Assembly: GCA_949358305.1 (NCBI GenBank)
Contig: OX442322.1
Span: forward strand, 5,022,001-5,086,000
Direction: 5' to 3'
Length of the DNA stretch: 64,000 nucleotides
From: Strigamia acuminata
Taxonomy: Eukaryota; Arthropoda; Chilopoda; Geophilomorpha; Linotaeniidae
Shown here: positions 50,486 to 61,612 of the stretch, piece by piece
Position numbering within the stretch: position 1 is the stretch's first letter
How the letters are laid out: every line of letters starts with the position of its first letter
Made by a program: the position numbers and the translations under genes
Notes under the pieces: generated by a model
Database searches by the model: none
The model's input: only the letters and a program-made list of their open reading frames with translations
What the model was told of the DNA's origin: nothing

Positions 50486-51480
50486 TGTGGTGACCCGACT
50501 GGGGTGGGGCACAAAGAGTTTCTCTCGTGGCCTACATACGGGTAAAGAGGGGGAGTCGCACGCGCGCCTCCCTTCCCTCAGAGCATTGACATCCAGTCAA
50601 TGGACGGGCGTCTGCCCTGGGGGAGTGGGGGAGATTCGTCTTCTCCACCATTGGGTGGCTTTAGTCACCTGTCACCCCCGCTTTGTGCAAAGGAATTTGC
50701 CTTGCACTGAGCGGGCAGAACCAACACAAAAATCAACCAAGATACACGTAAAAGCCAAACGTCCTAAAACGATCAAGCCTAAGTACAAAGACTTCAGGAG
50801 TGACCTAGGACAAGGGACTTCCAACGTGAGTACGATTGATTTGTGTTAACCTCCGCAGAGTAACCTGCGAAACAAGATTACCACACTATTTTAGCAAGCC
50901 AGCTAGAAATAGTAAACCTACTCCAATTTAGCGAGTTGTGCAGACAAACGGTCGCACAAGCCTAAATTGCAGTAACCACGAGGAGCGTTCCCGCCGCTGT
51001 GTGTTTCGCCGGGAACCACCAAGCGTCCGCCGCTGTGTGATCGCCGGACACCTACACAAAACCCTAAACCTAGACAACAGACCAGAAGTAAGACCTTTTA
51101 GGCATTCACTCGCGCCCGACCAGCGTGAGCCCGAAGGACCGAACGAGAAACGCGAGACGAGGACGCCATTCCTTGCCACGCCGGCCCAAGACGACACCAC
51201 ATTGCCACGCCGACGCCATCTTGGATCCAGAGCGCCAACAAAGGACGACCTCGACCAGTTTCCCGCCAACTTCACACACCTTACCTTTTACCTTTATTCC
51301 TTTACATATTTTACCCCTTTTAACTGTACATTCCCGTATAATAAATACATTTATTATATTTACCTTTTACATTGTCTTGCCGTGTTACATTATTTGGGTA
51401 ACCGCTTGATTAAAGCGGTATTGCGAGATTAGAGAGTGACTCATACCACGTATCAGCGACAGACCGAGTTGAGCGCGACA
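50486..51480 (+). repeat. 3' LTR of gypsy G2 (995 bp)
   Basis: Starts TGTGGTGACCCGACTGGG after the purine tract GGGAGGGGGACG and ends GAGCGCGACA. About 28-30 differences to the 5' LTR were counted by eye, several clustered in the last 60 bases. Confidence 0.94.
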
Positions 51481-52149
51481 CGGTGACTTATTCTTAGCTT
51501 AGCATTTGTGTTGTCATAAATCACTTGATCACTGGTATTATGTAATTCACAAATGATTTGTTCTGTATTCACTCTTATGTTTCTCCACCATGAATAAACA
51601 TGGCAGCTCAAGTGGAGCAATTTTCAGCCAAAGCCTAAATTCTGGACTCACCTGTTTTACTTCCACAAAAATCAATACTGTGCACTTATAAGAACGTCCA
51701 CAGTTGAATAAAAGCATAAATTGTTTAATGCAAACATCAAGCTTACAAAACGAGTCCATTACTTGATGGAGAAAATCAGAAGTGCTTGCATATCCTGCAA
51801 GTCGCCATTTTGGATACAGTAATACATAAACATACGCCCACTAGTGGCGGAATAAAACATTATAAATAAGACCTTGATAACCGCAGCAATGTGCTTAGTG
51901 CTAAACATAACAGAATGAATACAGCATTGTGCATTTAAGCACTGATTAACCAAAACACGACATATTAATGTAATTAATTGATCTACACATTGCTAAATGG
52001 TAAAACATATTGAAAACATGATAAATAGCGAAATAATATCCGAATATAAGAATATTAGAATGAATAAATGATAAACACTAGCAACTTCATATAGTATGAT
52101 CCATATTGGGTCAAATGATGTCTTAAACATCAACAGTGAAAACAGCAAA
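51481..52149. other. stretch without a recognised gene
   Basis: AT-rich, no credible ORF. It contains CATTTTGGATACAG and CCCACTAGTGGCGGAAT near 51840. It does not continue the G4 integrase found left of G2. Confidence 0.4.
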
Positions 52150-52951
52150 AGAAGCTTGAGACCGGCTAAAAGAAATATATGAGCCGAAAAATTTTTTGCG
52201 AGTCGTTCAACTACGACGTGAATTTTACACAACAGTGAAGCAGGCAGACGAGAGTATGGAAAAATATCTCGTAAGATCGTTTGAATGCTCAGAAAAGTTG
52301 ACCAATGCAGGTCAGACAGTGTCGGACACTGATCTGGCATGGGCATTGTTATGCGAGTTAACAAAAGAGTTTGACAATTTGATCATGTCTGTACATTCGA
52401 TTGCAAAGGCGGATTTTACGTCAAATAAAATCAAAGAAATTTTATTATCTGAGTCTTCACGAAGAGAAACCACAAGGAACGCAAAAAACGAACCAGCCGT
52501 GTTGGCAGCGCATAAACAATCGCAACAACGCGATATTAAGAAGGTTAAATGTTACAATTGTAACAAGCTTGGCCATTTTGCGAGAGATTGTTTTAAGCCC
52601 AAAAAGGAGAAGAAAACCGAATCGAAAGAGTCAGGCGATCGCAAGAAGGTTAAGCAAAACGGGATGTATTTGGTCAACGAGGTTGTGCGACACGGCATGG
52701 TCGCATCGATGCAGAAAACCAAAAACGAATTTTGGCATGAAAGGTTTATGCATGTTTCACTGGATAGTTTGCAAAAGATAGCAGAAAAACAGAGTGTGAG
52801 AGGTTTAGAGATTGACAAGAATAAAATCCGAAAATGTGATAGCTGTTTGCTAGGAAAATTAAAAAGGCAACCTTTCAACAAGAAAAAGGAAAAATTGGCG
52901 TCCGAAATGTTGGATCTAATTCATGTAGGACACTCGCCAAAATGTATATAA
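52150..52951 (+). pseudogene. copia gag fragment (DmCopia-like), broken
   Basis: A gag core (UBN2 type, LRREFYTTVKQADESMEKYL) runs open from 52196. Immediately upstream the same protein reads KTAKEA, then TGA in place of a conserved Trp codon, then DRLKEIYEPKN. A CCHC knuckle CYNCNKLGHFARDC lies at 52549-52590. The protease is absent: after a short basic linker the sequence jumps to the GAG-pre-integrase finger (FWHERFMHV...CDSCLLGK). It ends before the integrase core. It is a deleted, inactive copy of another copia lineage, distinct from A/B/D. Confidence 0.8.
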
Positions 52952-53783
52952 ACGCAGTGGAAATAATAAAATACCCGATAAAAGAATGTCCTATCCAATA
53001 AATCGTCAAACGTCGGGCGGCGTGTTGTTAGGCTTTCCGACTATGCGTGTGTGTTCGGCGGCGTTCGCGTCGTTGCAACGTTCGCTCCTCGCGACGTGTA
53101 TTAAACGAGAAATACAACAAAAATAAATATAAAGTTTTGTAAATAAACGTACTCACATGTGATAATGTATATTATCACATATTAGCCAATGTGAAATTAA
53201 TGTCTGTGTTTCACAATCCAAGTTGTATTCAAATGTAGTTGAATCTCAAATGTAATGTCCAAAACTGTCAGTTTTCCATGCCTAGAAAATAGGTGAAGTT
53301 GGTCCAATCTGGGCCTATTTTCATGAATGTAGAATGAGGTTTTAAACGGAAGAAAAACACACGTACACGGTTGAAAACTAAAACAGAATGAATGACTTTT
53401 ATTCTGGTGACGTCATTGAATTTACACACAGTACAAATCTTATCACAAAACCGAAAAAGATAATAAATAAAGGTACAATCTCTCACCTAGATGATGTCAT
53501 TGCTTTGACATCATCACCACAGACTAACACGTTACGAGAACGTTAACACATTGCGTGTGGCGCCCTCGTACCGCATACAAGCAACAATACAATAACATTT
53601 TACATTACGTAAGCCGAAATTCATTCAGTTTATACAACAAACAATCATCATATATTAAACCATTTATAGATTCATGAACGTTTTATACATTTCGACTTAA
53701 CACAATAACATTTCGCATTTATACAATGTTATACAATTTGATAATCTAATTCAAACGTCTAACAATTATCTCTACATATAACA
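52952..53783 (-). repeat. probable 3' LTR region of the copia fragment at 53819-54700, and junk
   Basis: On the minus strand, AAGGAGGTGAT (a polypurine tract, about 53784-53794) is followed by TGTTATATGTAG, a plausible LTR start at 53783. AATAAAAGTCATTC on the minus strand near 53400 could be a polyadenylation signal. The other LTR end was not found. The left part, around 53030-53110, is GC-richer and holds no gene. Confidence 0.45.
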
Positions 53784-53818
53784 ATCACCTCCTTAAATGT
53801 TACACATTATTTCACAAT

Positions 53819-54700
53819 TTAAACATCCAACATATCTGCACACAAATCTTTCAACCGGTCCTGAGGCAGCCACTTTGTGAATAAATCTGCTAGATTCAAT
53901 TTGGATGGAATTTTGTCGATTGAGAAATATTCTTTCTCAAACCAGTCTCTTAAGAAACAATAGCGTATCCGGATATGTTTGGTTTTAGAATTCTCAACAT
54001 CATTTTCAACAAATTGTATCGATGACAACGAATCCGAATACACTATTGGCATATTGATGTAATCAAAAAGCACACAACTTTCGAATATGCTGGACAACCA
54101 ATATCCTTCCTGGACAGCGTAAATCAAAGCCAAATATTCCGCCTCCATCGTGCTGCATGCAACAGAACTTTGTTTCCGACAACCCCAACTAATAAGGGCG
54201 TCGCCCATGAACAGCGCAAATCCCCCGAAACTTTTGCAGTGATGGAGATCCGTTGCCCAGGAAGCATCGGTGTAAATGCGCAAATCCGTATTAACGCATT
54301 TTGATAAATTAACACAATAATTTTTGGTATTCACAACGTATTGAGCAATTTGTACAAGAGCCGTGACGTGTTTTTGAGTGTAGCTTGTGTTAAATTGGGA
54401 CATATATATGGTGGAATATAAAATGTCCGGCCTTGTCCTTGACGCAAGGAACATCAGACTCCCGACAAGTGATCGATATGGGAAGTCTAATTTGGAATCA
54501 ACTTTTTTGACATTGTGATTAAACGTTGACCCGGCTGCAATGGGAACTCTCACTTTCGTATTTTGAGTCAAGTTGAACTTCACAGCCAACTTACCTTCCC
54601 ATTCTCACGATCAATTTGCACGCCAAGCAATTTTGTGATCCGACCCAAGTTCACAATGTTGAATTTCCGCTTGATTAGATCAATTAATGTTGGTCATATG
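53819..54700 (-). pseudogene. copia pol fragment: RT end and RNase H
   Basis: The main frame (54589-53819) carries the RT tail (YRSLVGSLMFLASRTRPDI), RNase H with RIYTDASWATD, STMEAEYLALI, VYSDSLSSIQF and KHIRIRYCFLRD, and the end motif NLADLFTKWL. Upstream, in another frame, LIKRKFNIVNLG and ITKLLGVQI extend the RT to about 54700, so a frameshift lies near 54590. The catalytic YVDD region is missing. The orientation is opposite to the gag fragment at 52150, so they are not one simple element. Confidence 0.85.
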
Positions 54701-55219
54701 ATTCGGTACGGATCACAAATTATTATTTGAGTCGATGTTATCAATGATTATTCAGTATTCATTATGTTATTTACTTTTTATTGACTCTGTGACGGTGACG
54801 ACCACAACTCCTATCGCATGATAGTACCGGGTATAAGTCGCGTGAATAGTGAATAAAATACGAGATAATAAAGACAACAGAGTTTCTCAAAACACTACAT
54901 TTATTGTTGTTAAACAATATAAACAATCCTAAAGTTATACAAAAACTAGTGCCGACATTTGGCAAGTTAAATACAAGTTAAACTATACAATAAAATGGCC
55001 GAATGGCCCTAAAATAATAACATTACGGTTATTGGTGATCCGGGGTTCGGGAACGGCAAAACGCCCGCTCGACCGAGTTAAAAGATGTCATCTACGCGTA
55101 GCCGGGCTGGCTGTGTCCTCGCGGCTTCCGTCGGCGCTTCGTAATCGTGGAACTGCTTCCTTCGCGTTCCAGGTTCGTATATCGTGTAATGGTCCGTGTA
55201 ATGCTGTTTGGTTCGATCC
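54701..55219. other. stretch without a recognised gene
   Basis: AT-rich to 55030, then a GC-richer segment (CCGGGGTTCGGGAACGGC). No ORF is supported. ATGGCCGAATGGCC near 54995 is a short direct repeat. Confidence 0.4.
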
Positions 55220-56400
55220 GAGAGGTGCGGTTGACTTTTAACTGCACCGCCACAACTAGGGTTGGAAATTGGTAATGAATAAATGAAGTCATTTATTCTT
55301 CAAGGTTCCGCTTGCGAATTATATTTAATTCGCGAGGTTGTGAGTTTAATAAATTAACTCAATAAATTGTATTCAATTTATTGTTACGAATTTGATTCGT
55401 CATACAGTGAAATAAGTCTCGTGACTTACTTCGGTTGTTTACTTGTTGTCAAGTTCAAGCAATCAAGGTTTGTTATCAACTATAAAATAAATTAGGGTTA
55501 AAACATCGCAACACACAATTGCCGTCAAAGTTCACCTTGCCGAGCAGAACAGTATCGCGCGTGCCCTAAATAACAGTGCGGTGAGAGACGGCACTGGTAC
55601 TCAGGGGGATATAGCCCGCAGTTCTGCACAACAGAATTAATCACCCGAGATACTACTCATAAGTAGACTGCTTTGGCACCATCACCGAAGAGATATAACA
55701 TTCCCAAACACATAGTGCTACTGGCGGTAACTACATGTTTTGCATGCAGACTGCTTTGGCACCATCAAGTGATGGAGTCAATCTCTTGCAGTAACAGTGC
55801 TACTGACGGTTACTAAATACTTTGGTATCACACGTGATTCTATTGTCCGACCACGAGGATACTTATGCGGGAGGCTTTCTCCTCGGCAAGACCGTTTGAC
55901 GGAAACATTAACAGTCCGAACTTCGTCTTCAGTTGACGGGGGTTGCATGGCTCAGCAGAGCCATGCTATGCATGGTCCGGTAGGACCATGCCCTGAGTGA
56001 GAAACGGTTATTTGACATGCGGAACATACCAAATAACCAGAAAACAGAACTAACCTAACTTCCTGTTGTCAGGGAGTTTTATACTCGGTGGGATTAAGTT
56101 CCACCAATCTCGTATCGTAGGAAGTGGATACGGAGATGCAACTTCAGATTATGCTAATCCTTTAGCAAAATCGGATCTGGATACTCAGGACCGGAAATGG
56201 ATACCGGGGACACGTTCCCAAGTTACACATTTTAATCCTTTAATCCGCATGGTCACCTCTCCAAGAATCAAGAATGTGACCAATTCTTTCTTCCAATCGT
56301 TTATATACAATAATATAACTTTATATTATTATTCAGTTAAATAATCTAAGCGAATATATTAAATACTTATTTAATATATATCTTGTTATTCATTTATTTC
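55220..56400. repeat. hairpin-dense stretch H2
   Basis: Many perfect short palindromes lie in a row, several with 4-base loops. Examples: 55277-55298 (GAATAAATG stem, loop AAGT), 55314-55333 (GCGAATTA stem, loop TATT), 55361-55382 (AATAAATTG stem, loop TATT), 55386-55400, 55413-55428 (TAAGTC stem, loop TCGT), 55441-55454 (loop TTGT), 55653-55666 (loop CATA), 55945-55966 (GCATGGCTC stem, loop AGCA), 55970-55991 (GCATGGTCC stem, loop GGTA), 56006-56038 (GGTTATTTG stem) and 56356-56377 (ATATTAAATA stem). No protein is encoded. It resembles H1 in style but not clearly in sequence. Confidence 0.55.
55665..55830. repeat. imperfect 83-bp direct repeat, two copies
   Basis: AGACTGCTTTGGCACCATCA occurs at 55665 and again at 55748. 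In each copy it is followed by AGTGCTACTGGCGGTAACTA or the close variant AGTGCTACTGACGGTTACTA. It lies within H2. Confidence 0.7.
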
Positions 56401-57209
56401 TGTATTCCGAATTTACCGCTAAATTGCGATAGCGCCATCTAGTGGCGACATTGCGCATTGACGAATGCGGGTTTAGCAGACGATTCTCTGTAATTTCGGC
56501 CGTGATATTTCGATATTATGAAATAATGTCAGTTAATAATTATTGATACAACATATCTGTAATTAAAACACCATAAATAACTTTATTCAAGGCTTTTATT
56601 AGTTTTACAGCAAATACACCTAAACTACCACCATAATGGCGCAACAGCGCCTTCTGGTGGGAAATCAGGCATTTATAGCCATATTAATTTGTCACAACTC
56701 TTTTCAATGTATTTCTTATTTTGGATATGTTCCAAGTTGTATTCCGTACAATTGTGCGTGATTGTGTTATATTTAAGTGCATTAAGCACCTTGCTGTTAG
56801 TTTTCCATCAAATGCATGTGGCATCATGCATCTTGTAATATTTCCCTTTTTATATTGCCCAATTCTAACACCAGATGGTGTTATCCGTTGTTATTCTCAC
56901 CCAAGATGGCTGCACACAGGTGCAAGGATGTTTTCCAACCATTTCAAATGAATAGGAACATTATTTGTAAGCATTATTTCCATTAAACATTATATTTTAT
57001 TGTTTTAACTCATTGCCAGTTAACCTAGCACGTTTATAAGTGCTTGTTCTATAATTTTTGCGCAGATAAGTGGCATTAGGCCACGCGCACTTGTTTTTCA
57101 CGGCAAAACGTCCGTGTTACGTTCGTCTCGGGTCGAGACGGCGCCTTCCGTGCTAAATACACGCTTCCACCGGTGTTATTCGCACCGTTTTGCGCTCCAC
57201 TCGCCTACA
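56401..57209 (-). repeat. LTR relic related to element X
   Basis: The right end CTCCACTCGCCTACA at 57195-57209 matches the element X end (CACTCACCTACA), with TG at its minus-strand start, and abuts copia C5. CCAAGATGGC at 56901-56910 recurs in X at 9831-9840 with a similar CACAC..GGTG continuation. The left boundary is unresolved; the part left of about 56700 holds CTCF-like motifs and no gene. It cut off the 3' part of copia C5. Confidence 0.5.
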
Positions 57210-60200
57210 ATTAATGCACGCTGCGTCTCCGCATCCTTTGCAAATAACACCGTATCGTCAACGTAAATTAGAAGGACTGCACTGTGATCAAAAGTGTACA
57301 CGCAATTGCCTCCAATCACTCTAGTGAAACCTAAATCCAGTAGACTAGTGTTCAGCTCCTCATACCACATTCTACCGGATTGATGTAATCCGTACAATGC
57401 TTTGTATAGGAGCCAAACACTATCTGTCCCCGGTGTCTTGAAACCTTGTGGTATTTTCATGTGGATTGGACAGTCCAACTTGCTGTACAAGTACGCGCAT
57501 TTTACATCCAGATGGACGTCCACCCAACCACGCAAGATCACCAACAGACAGAAAAACAGTCGAATTAATGTAAAATTCACGACTGGCGAAAACACTTCTG
57601 TGTAGTCCACGCCATGTGTTTGCCTGAAACCTTGTGCGACAATTCTCGCACGATATCTGACGATATTGCCATCTTCGTCTGGTTTCAGCTTGTACACCCA
57701 TTTGTGACCCAAGACCTTGGCCTTTGGTCGCGGCACCTCCTCGTACACCTCCCTTTCTTGTAAAGTTTCTATTTCTTCTTCCATCGCCTCAGTCCATTCT
57801 TTCGACTGAGGCGAGGAAGTCGCTTCTTCATATGTTTTGGGCTGCGTGATCGCACAATACACGCTGATGGGGGGTGTCGTTGCTGTGAGAACCGTTTCCA
57901 TTGGTTCCTCGTCGGACGATTGCTCGATTGTATTGATGGGCTCCTTCACTGGGGTGAAATCAAATTTTAAAAGATTAAAAAATATCCTATTTCTTCGGCA
58001 ATATGCTTCAATCTCCTTTTTTGTTTTCAACGGCCCTGTCCCATCTGGCGCGTAATAGAATACATCGATTCTCCCAGCTGTCACACCCCCTTGCCTAATT
58101 ACCTGCTCCCTATCCCACCCATCTGCGTCACTAGTTCTAGTGGCAATTCGGGGTTTCTTAGCTTTTGCCCCACCTTGGGCTGGTTGCGTGGGAATGGGCG
58201 CTTGGGCTACAGGTTTTACTTGTGGCTGAACCTGTACTGGGGGTATTGGGACCTTGTGTATTACGGGCGGTGAACCTGGTGGCATAGTGGGTGGTATTGT
58301 TTCAAGGAATTCTTGTTGATACAACCCACTTTCATCCGAATCGTAACCATTTGTATCCAAATCTGGTTGTTGTACATTTGTGTCCACCGCGTTAAAGGAC
58401 TTCCAGTCCCTGGACTCATCGATAATCAAATGTTTAGTCTCGACTACTTCATTTGTTACGGGATTCCATACTCAATATCCCCTTGTAGTGAATGCATACC
58501 CAACCAGTATGCCCTTCCATGCTCTTGAGTCAAGCTTTCCATCTCGTTTTGGTTGTGGAATATGCACAAAGCATAAAGACCCAATGGCACGCAAGTGTTT
58601 CATTGCCATGCTCCTTTGTCTAAATTTAATGTAAGGAATTTGTTCTTTCGCAAACAAATGAGGATACCTATTCTTCAGGTAAATGTAGCTGACGGTTAAT
58701 TCTGCCCATAAGATCCACGGCAGATTGGTATCCTCGATTATTGCACGCACATTGTTAAATATTGAGCGGTTTAATCGCTCTGCAACGCCGTTCATTTGTG
58801 CTGAATACGTGTGGTGATTCGGCATCACCTGAAGAAGTAATTAGTGACGATTATCATGTTACTAATACTCGCCACTAGATCGCGCTAGAAATACCGACTA
58901 GACTAACTAGTCTCGTGTTTCTGCGAACCTGCATAATCATGGCGATTTGCATATGACGTCATTTCCAGTTAATATATAACACCGACGCTTGACCAGAAAC
59001 GACACTACAGTTTCACCAATCTCAGCAAGAGCACCATCTACCTCACCTTTCAGGCCGTTTCACGGATTGATCGAGGACCGGTGCCCGCTAACCATTTCAA
59101 CTGTACAACAGCCACATTTATTTAGCGTAGCCAATCTACACTAGAATAAATATCCGAACGACATTCGTCTAATTCGCACGAGAAAGCGAATTCTCGCGTG
59201 TTCATTATGACACGTGGAAATAACCCTAGACAACAATCAGACCACGCGTAGGACTAAACAATTGGATCTGCCATTGTTTAGCGGCAACTCGTATTCGCAG
59301 CGAATCCGAGGACCACCGTAGGAATCACCTTAACTCATATTGTATTAGTAAGCGTGTTTAATAAAGCAGTATCATAACTAGTATTGTATTCCCGAGTTTT
59401 ATTATTTATTATCTTTAACCACAAAGTCGAATCACGACATACGGAATTGTCCTTTGGGCACCAATGCCCTTCTGCTGGAGAAAAGAATCGAATTCTTTGC
59501 TACAAAACTCTCCACCCCGATCCGTTCTGATTTCATGTACTTTTCTGTTTGAACGGCGCTCAATGCGCGCCAAGAAAGTTTTGAAAATTGGAAAAGCCTC
59601 GTCCTTTGTTTTCATAGGATAAACCCACGAGAATCGCGTTGCATCATCGACTATACACAGTATGTAACGAGCACCTCCCAGGGATGTAGTGGGACAAGGA
59701 CCCCACACGTCTAAATGCAACAATTCCAGTGGTTCCCCACGCTCGCGATCGTCTCTAACTTTGTAATTAGCACGGGTAGACTTTGCTATCCTGCATGAGT
59801 CGCATGTAAAATTATTCCCACTCCCTGTGAAATCTAATCCCGTTGTCTCTTCGCTTTTCAACAATGTGGCTAACCCCTGTACATGCATGTGCGCGAAGCG
59901 TTTATGCCACATGTCAATCGAAACAGCATAACTTTGCACAACGGGTGCAGGTTGCTTTAAAACAATTGTATAACTTGGACTCTTGCTCTGTACTTGCTCA
60001 ATTCGTTTTACATATTGTGAACTCTTTAAATTTTTTACAACTTTCTGTTCAATCAATGGCAAAACCTGGGTAACATTTTGTGAAACTGCATTCAAATCAC
60101 CAACAATGGCATTGGTCACATTCTGATTCATCTGAACCTTGCCTTGGACACGATATAACCCGTCTGTCTGTCTATTCGCTAACAATAAACATTCTTTTTT

Positions 60201-60245
60201 GTTTTGTAAATCAAGGACGACTACTCCAATGGACGGGAAACACAA
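57210..60245 (-). pseudogene. copia C5 pol: integrase and reverse transcriptase start, broken
   Basis: From right to left: GAG-pre-integrase finger (WHKRFAHMHV...CDSCRIAK), integrase core with HLDVWGPCP and RTDRGGEF (59444-60245), then a solo LTR (58810-59439), then the catalytic Glu in NGVAERLNR (near 58780). A TGA at 58472-58474 sits where GY(R)VWNP is expected. The RT frame (58429-57210) has GHKWVYKLK, AQGFRQTHGVDYTEVFSPV and an intact YVDD (57254-57265), and is cut soon after. Gag, protease and RNase H are missing. This is a third copia lineage, different from A/B/D, and inactive. Confidence 0.88.
58810..59439 (+). repeat. solo LTR, 630 bp, inside copia C5 integrase
   Basis: It starts TGTGGTGATTCGGC and ends AAGTCGAATCACGACA, flanked by TACG at 58806-58809 and 59440-59443. 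Excising it plus one TACG restores the copia integrase frame across IPY and SAQMNG. The ends form a 12-bp inverted repeat with one mismatch. The TGTGGTGA start and CGACA end and the 4-bp duplication match the gypsy G1/G2 style, so a gypsy source is inferred. AATAAAGCAG near 59360 may be a polyadenylation signal. Confidence 0.88.
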
Positions 60246-60839
60246 TGCTGTGGGGTTGGCCTATGTCTGACCAACTCCCACAATCCTTAGCGCGTTTTTG
60301 AGGGGTGTATTTTCCTACTAGGTTGGCAGCCATTTGCAATTTCCGCTCTAAGTGCTCCCAAGGGATTGGAAAGTTTTGCAATCCAATCTAAGAAAACAGG
60401 CCTTCAAATAAGTAAAAGTAAGTGATCATATTGTTAAGTAATGCATTATCATTGTACTGGTATTATTAAAAATATAATCCTAATAATATTGTTATATTTT
60501 TCAGCGTGCAGCGGCAATTGTCGGTAGGTACGTGTGCGTTCGATTGTAAATGTTTTGCATTGAAGGGTTAAATAAAAAATGAAATAGGATTACTTGATTT
60601 TAATTTATTTGGTAGTTGAAAGATTAAATATTGTACTGGTGTATTGCAAATTAATGTACAATTTAACAGAAATTCTTTAAGAGTGGTTCAAAATGTATGA
60701 TTTTCAACCCTGTTTGAATGGAGACACCAGACTAAGATAATGTATCAACAGCCAATATTTGTTTACATTTTTAATTGAGTCAGTTCTCGTTTTTGGTTAA
60801 ATAAATAAATATATACTAGTACAGGTGCATATCTACTGG
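60246..60839. other. stretch without a recognised gene
   Basis: The right end of copia C5 fades near 60245-60340; a short minus-strand frame there is not recognisable. The remainder is AT-rich. TTTTTCAG near 60500 could be a splice acceptor for the gene at 61613, but no exon is recognisable. Confidence 0.35.
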
Positions 60840-61530
60840 GGACAAAATTCGGAAAAATATTGACAAATTCGAAAAAATTGACAAAATTCGGGAAAAAATA
60901 GACAAAATTCGGAAAAAAATTGACAAAACTCGGAAAAAATAAACGAAATTCGGAAAAATATCGACAAATTCGAAAAATATTGACTAATTCGGGAAAAAAT
61001 TGACAAAATTCGGAAAAAAATTGATAAAATTCGGAAAAAAATGAACGAAATTCGAAAAAATATCGACAAATTCGAAAAATATTGACTAATTCGGGAAAAA
61101 ATTGACAAAATTCGGAAAAAAATTGATAAAATTCGGAAAAAAATGAACGAAATTCGAAAAAATATTGACAAACTCGAAAAATATTGACTAATTCGGGAAA
61201 AAATTGACTTAATTCGGAAAAAAATGAAAGAAATTCGGGAAAAAATGAACGAAATTCGGGAAAAATATTGACAAATTTGACAAAATTGACAAAATTCGGA
61301 AAAAAATTGACAAAATTCGGAAAAAAATGAACGAAATTTGGAAAAATATTGATAAACTCGACAAAATTGACAAAATTCGGAAAAAAATTGACAAAATTCG
61401 GAAAAAAATGAACGAAATTTGGAAAAATATTGATAAACTCGACAAAATTGACAAAATTCGGAAAAAAATTGACAAAATTCGGAAAAAAATGGACGAAATT
61501 GAAAGAAAACTGAAAAATAGTCAAATAAAG
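60840..61530. repeat. 21-bp minisatellite
   Basis: About 33 imperfect copies of a unit like AAATTCGGAAAAAAATTGACA, with higher-order blocks. Because the unit is 21 bp, frames stay open: the minus strand has a 269-codon and a 249-codon frame of Phe/Ile/Ser repeats, and the plus strand gives seven-residue repeats such as KIRKKID broken by TAA codons. These are read as repeat by-products, not genes. Confidence 0.85.
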
Positions 61531-61612
61531 TAAAAAAAAAATTGAATAGTATTGTCCATCTGTTTTCAACAAAAATTAGCATAAAATACTAATTTTTAAA
61601 AATTATTTACAG

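Larger units (their letters stand above)
39167..51480 (+). mobile_element. Ty3/gypsy element G2
   Basis: G2 is 12.3 kb on the plus strand, with 995-bp LTRs (39167-40161 and 50486-51480) that differ at roughly 3% of positions by eye. Order: LTR, PBS, gag (frameshifted near its start), pol in the -1 frame, spacer with stem-loops, third ORF, PPT, LTR. The LTR ends TGTGGTGACCC...GCGCGACA are shared with G1. The flanks do not match: AAAC on the left and CGGT on the right. The left flank is G4 integrase while the right is not, so a rearrangement followed insertion. Confidence 0.93.

Noticed and set aside
60763-61572. 269-codon minus-strand ORF of Phe/Ile-rich repeats (and 249- and 88-codon relatives)
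   Set aside because: Open only because the 21-bp unit lacks stops; several frames and both strands are open at once.
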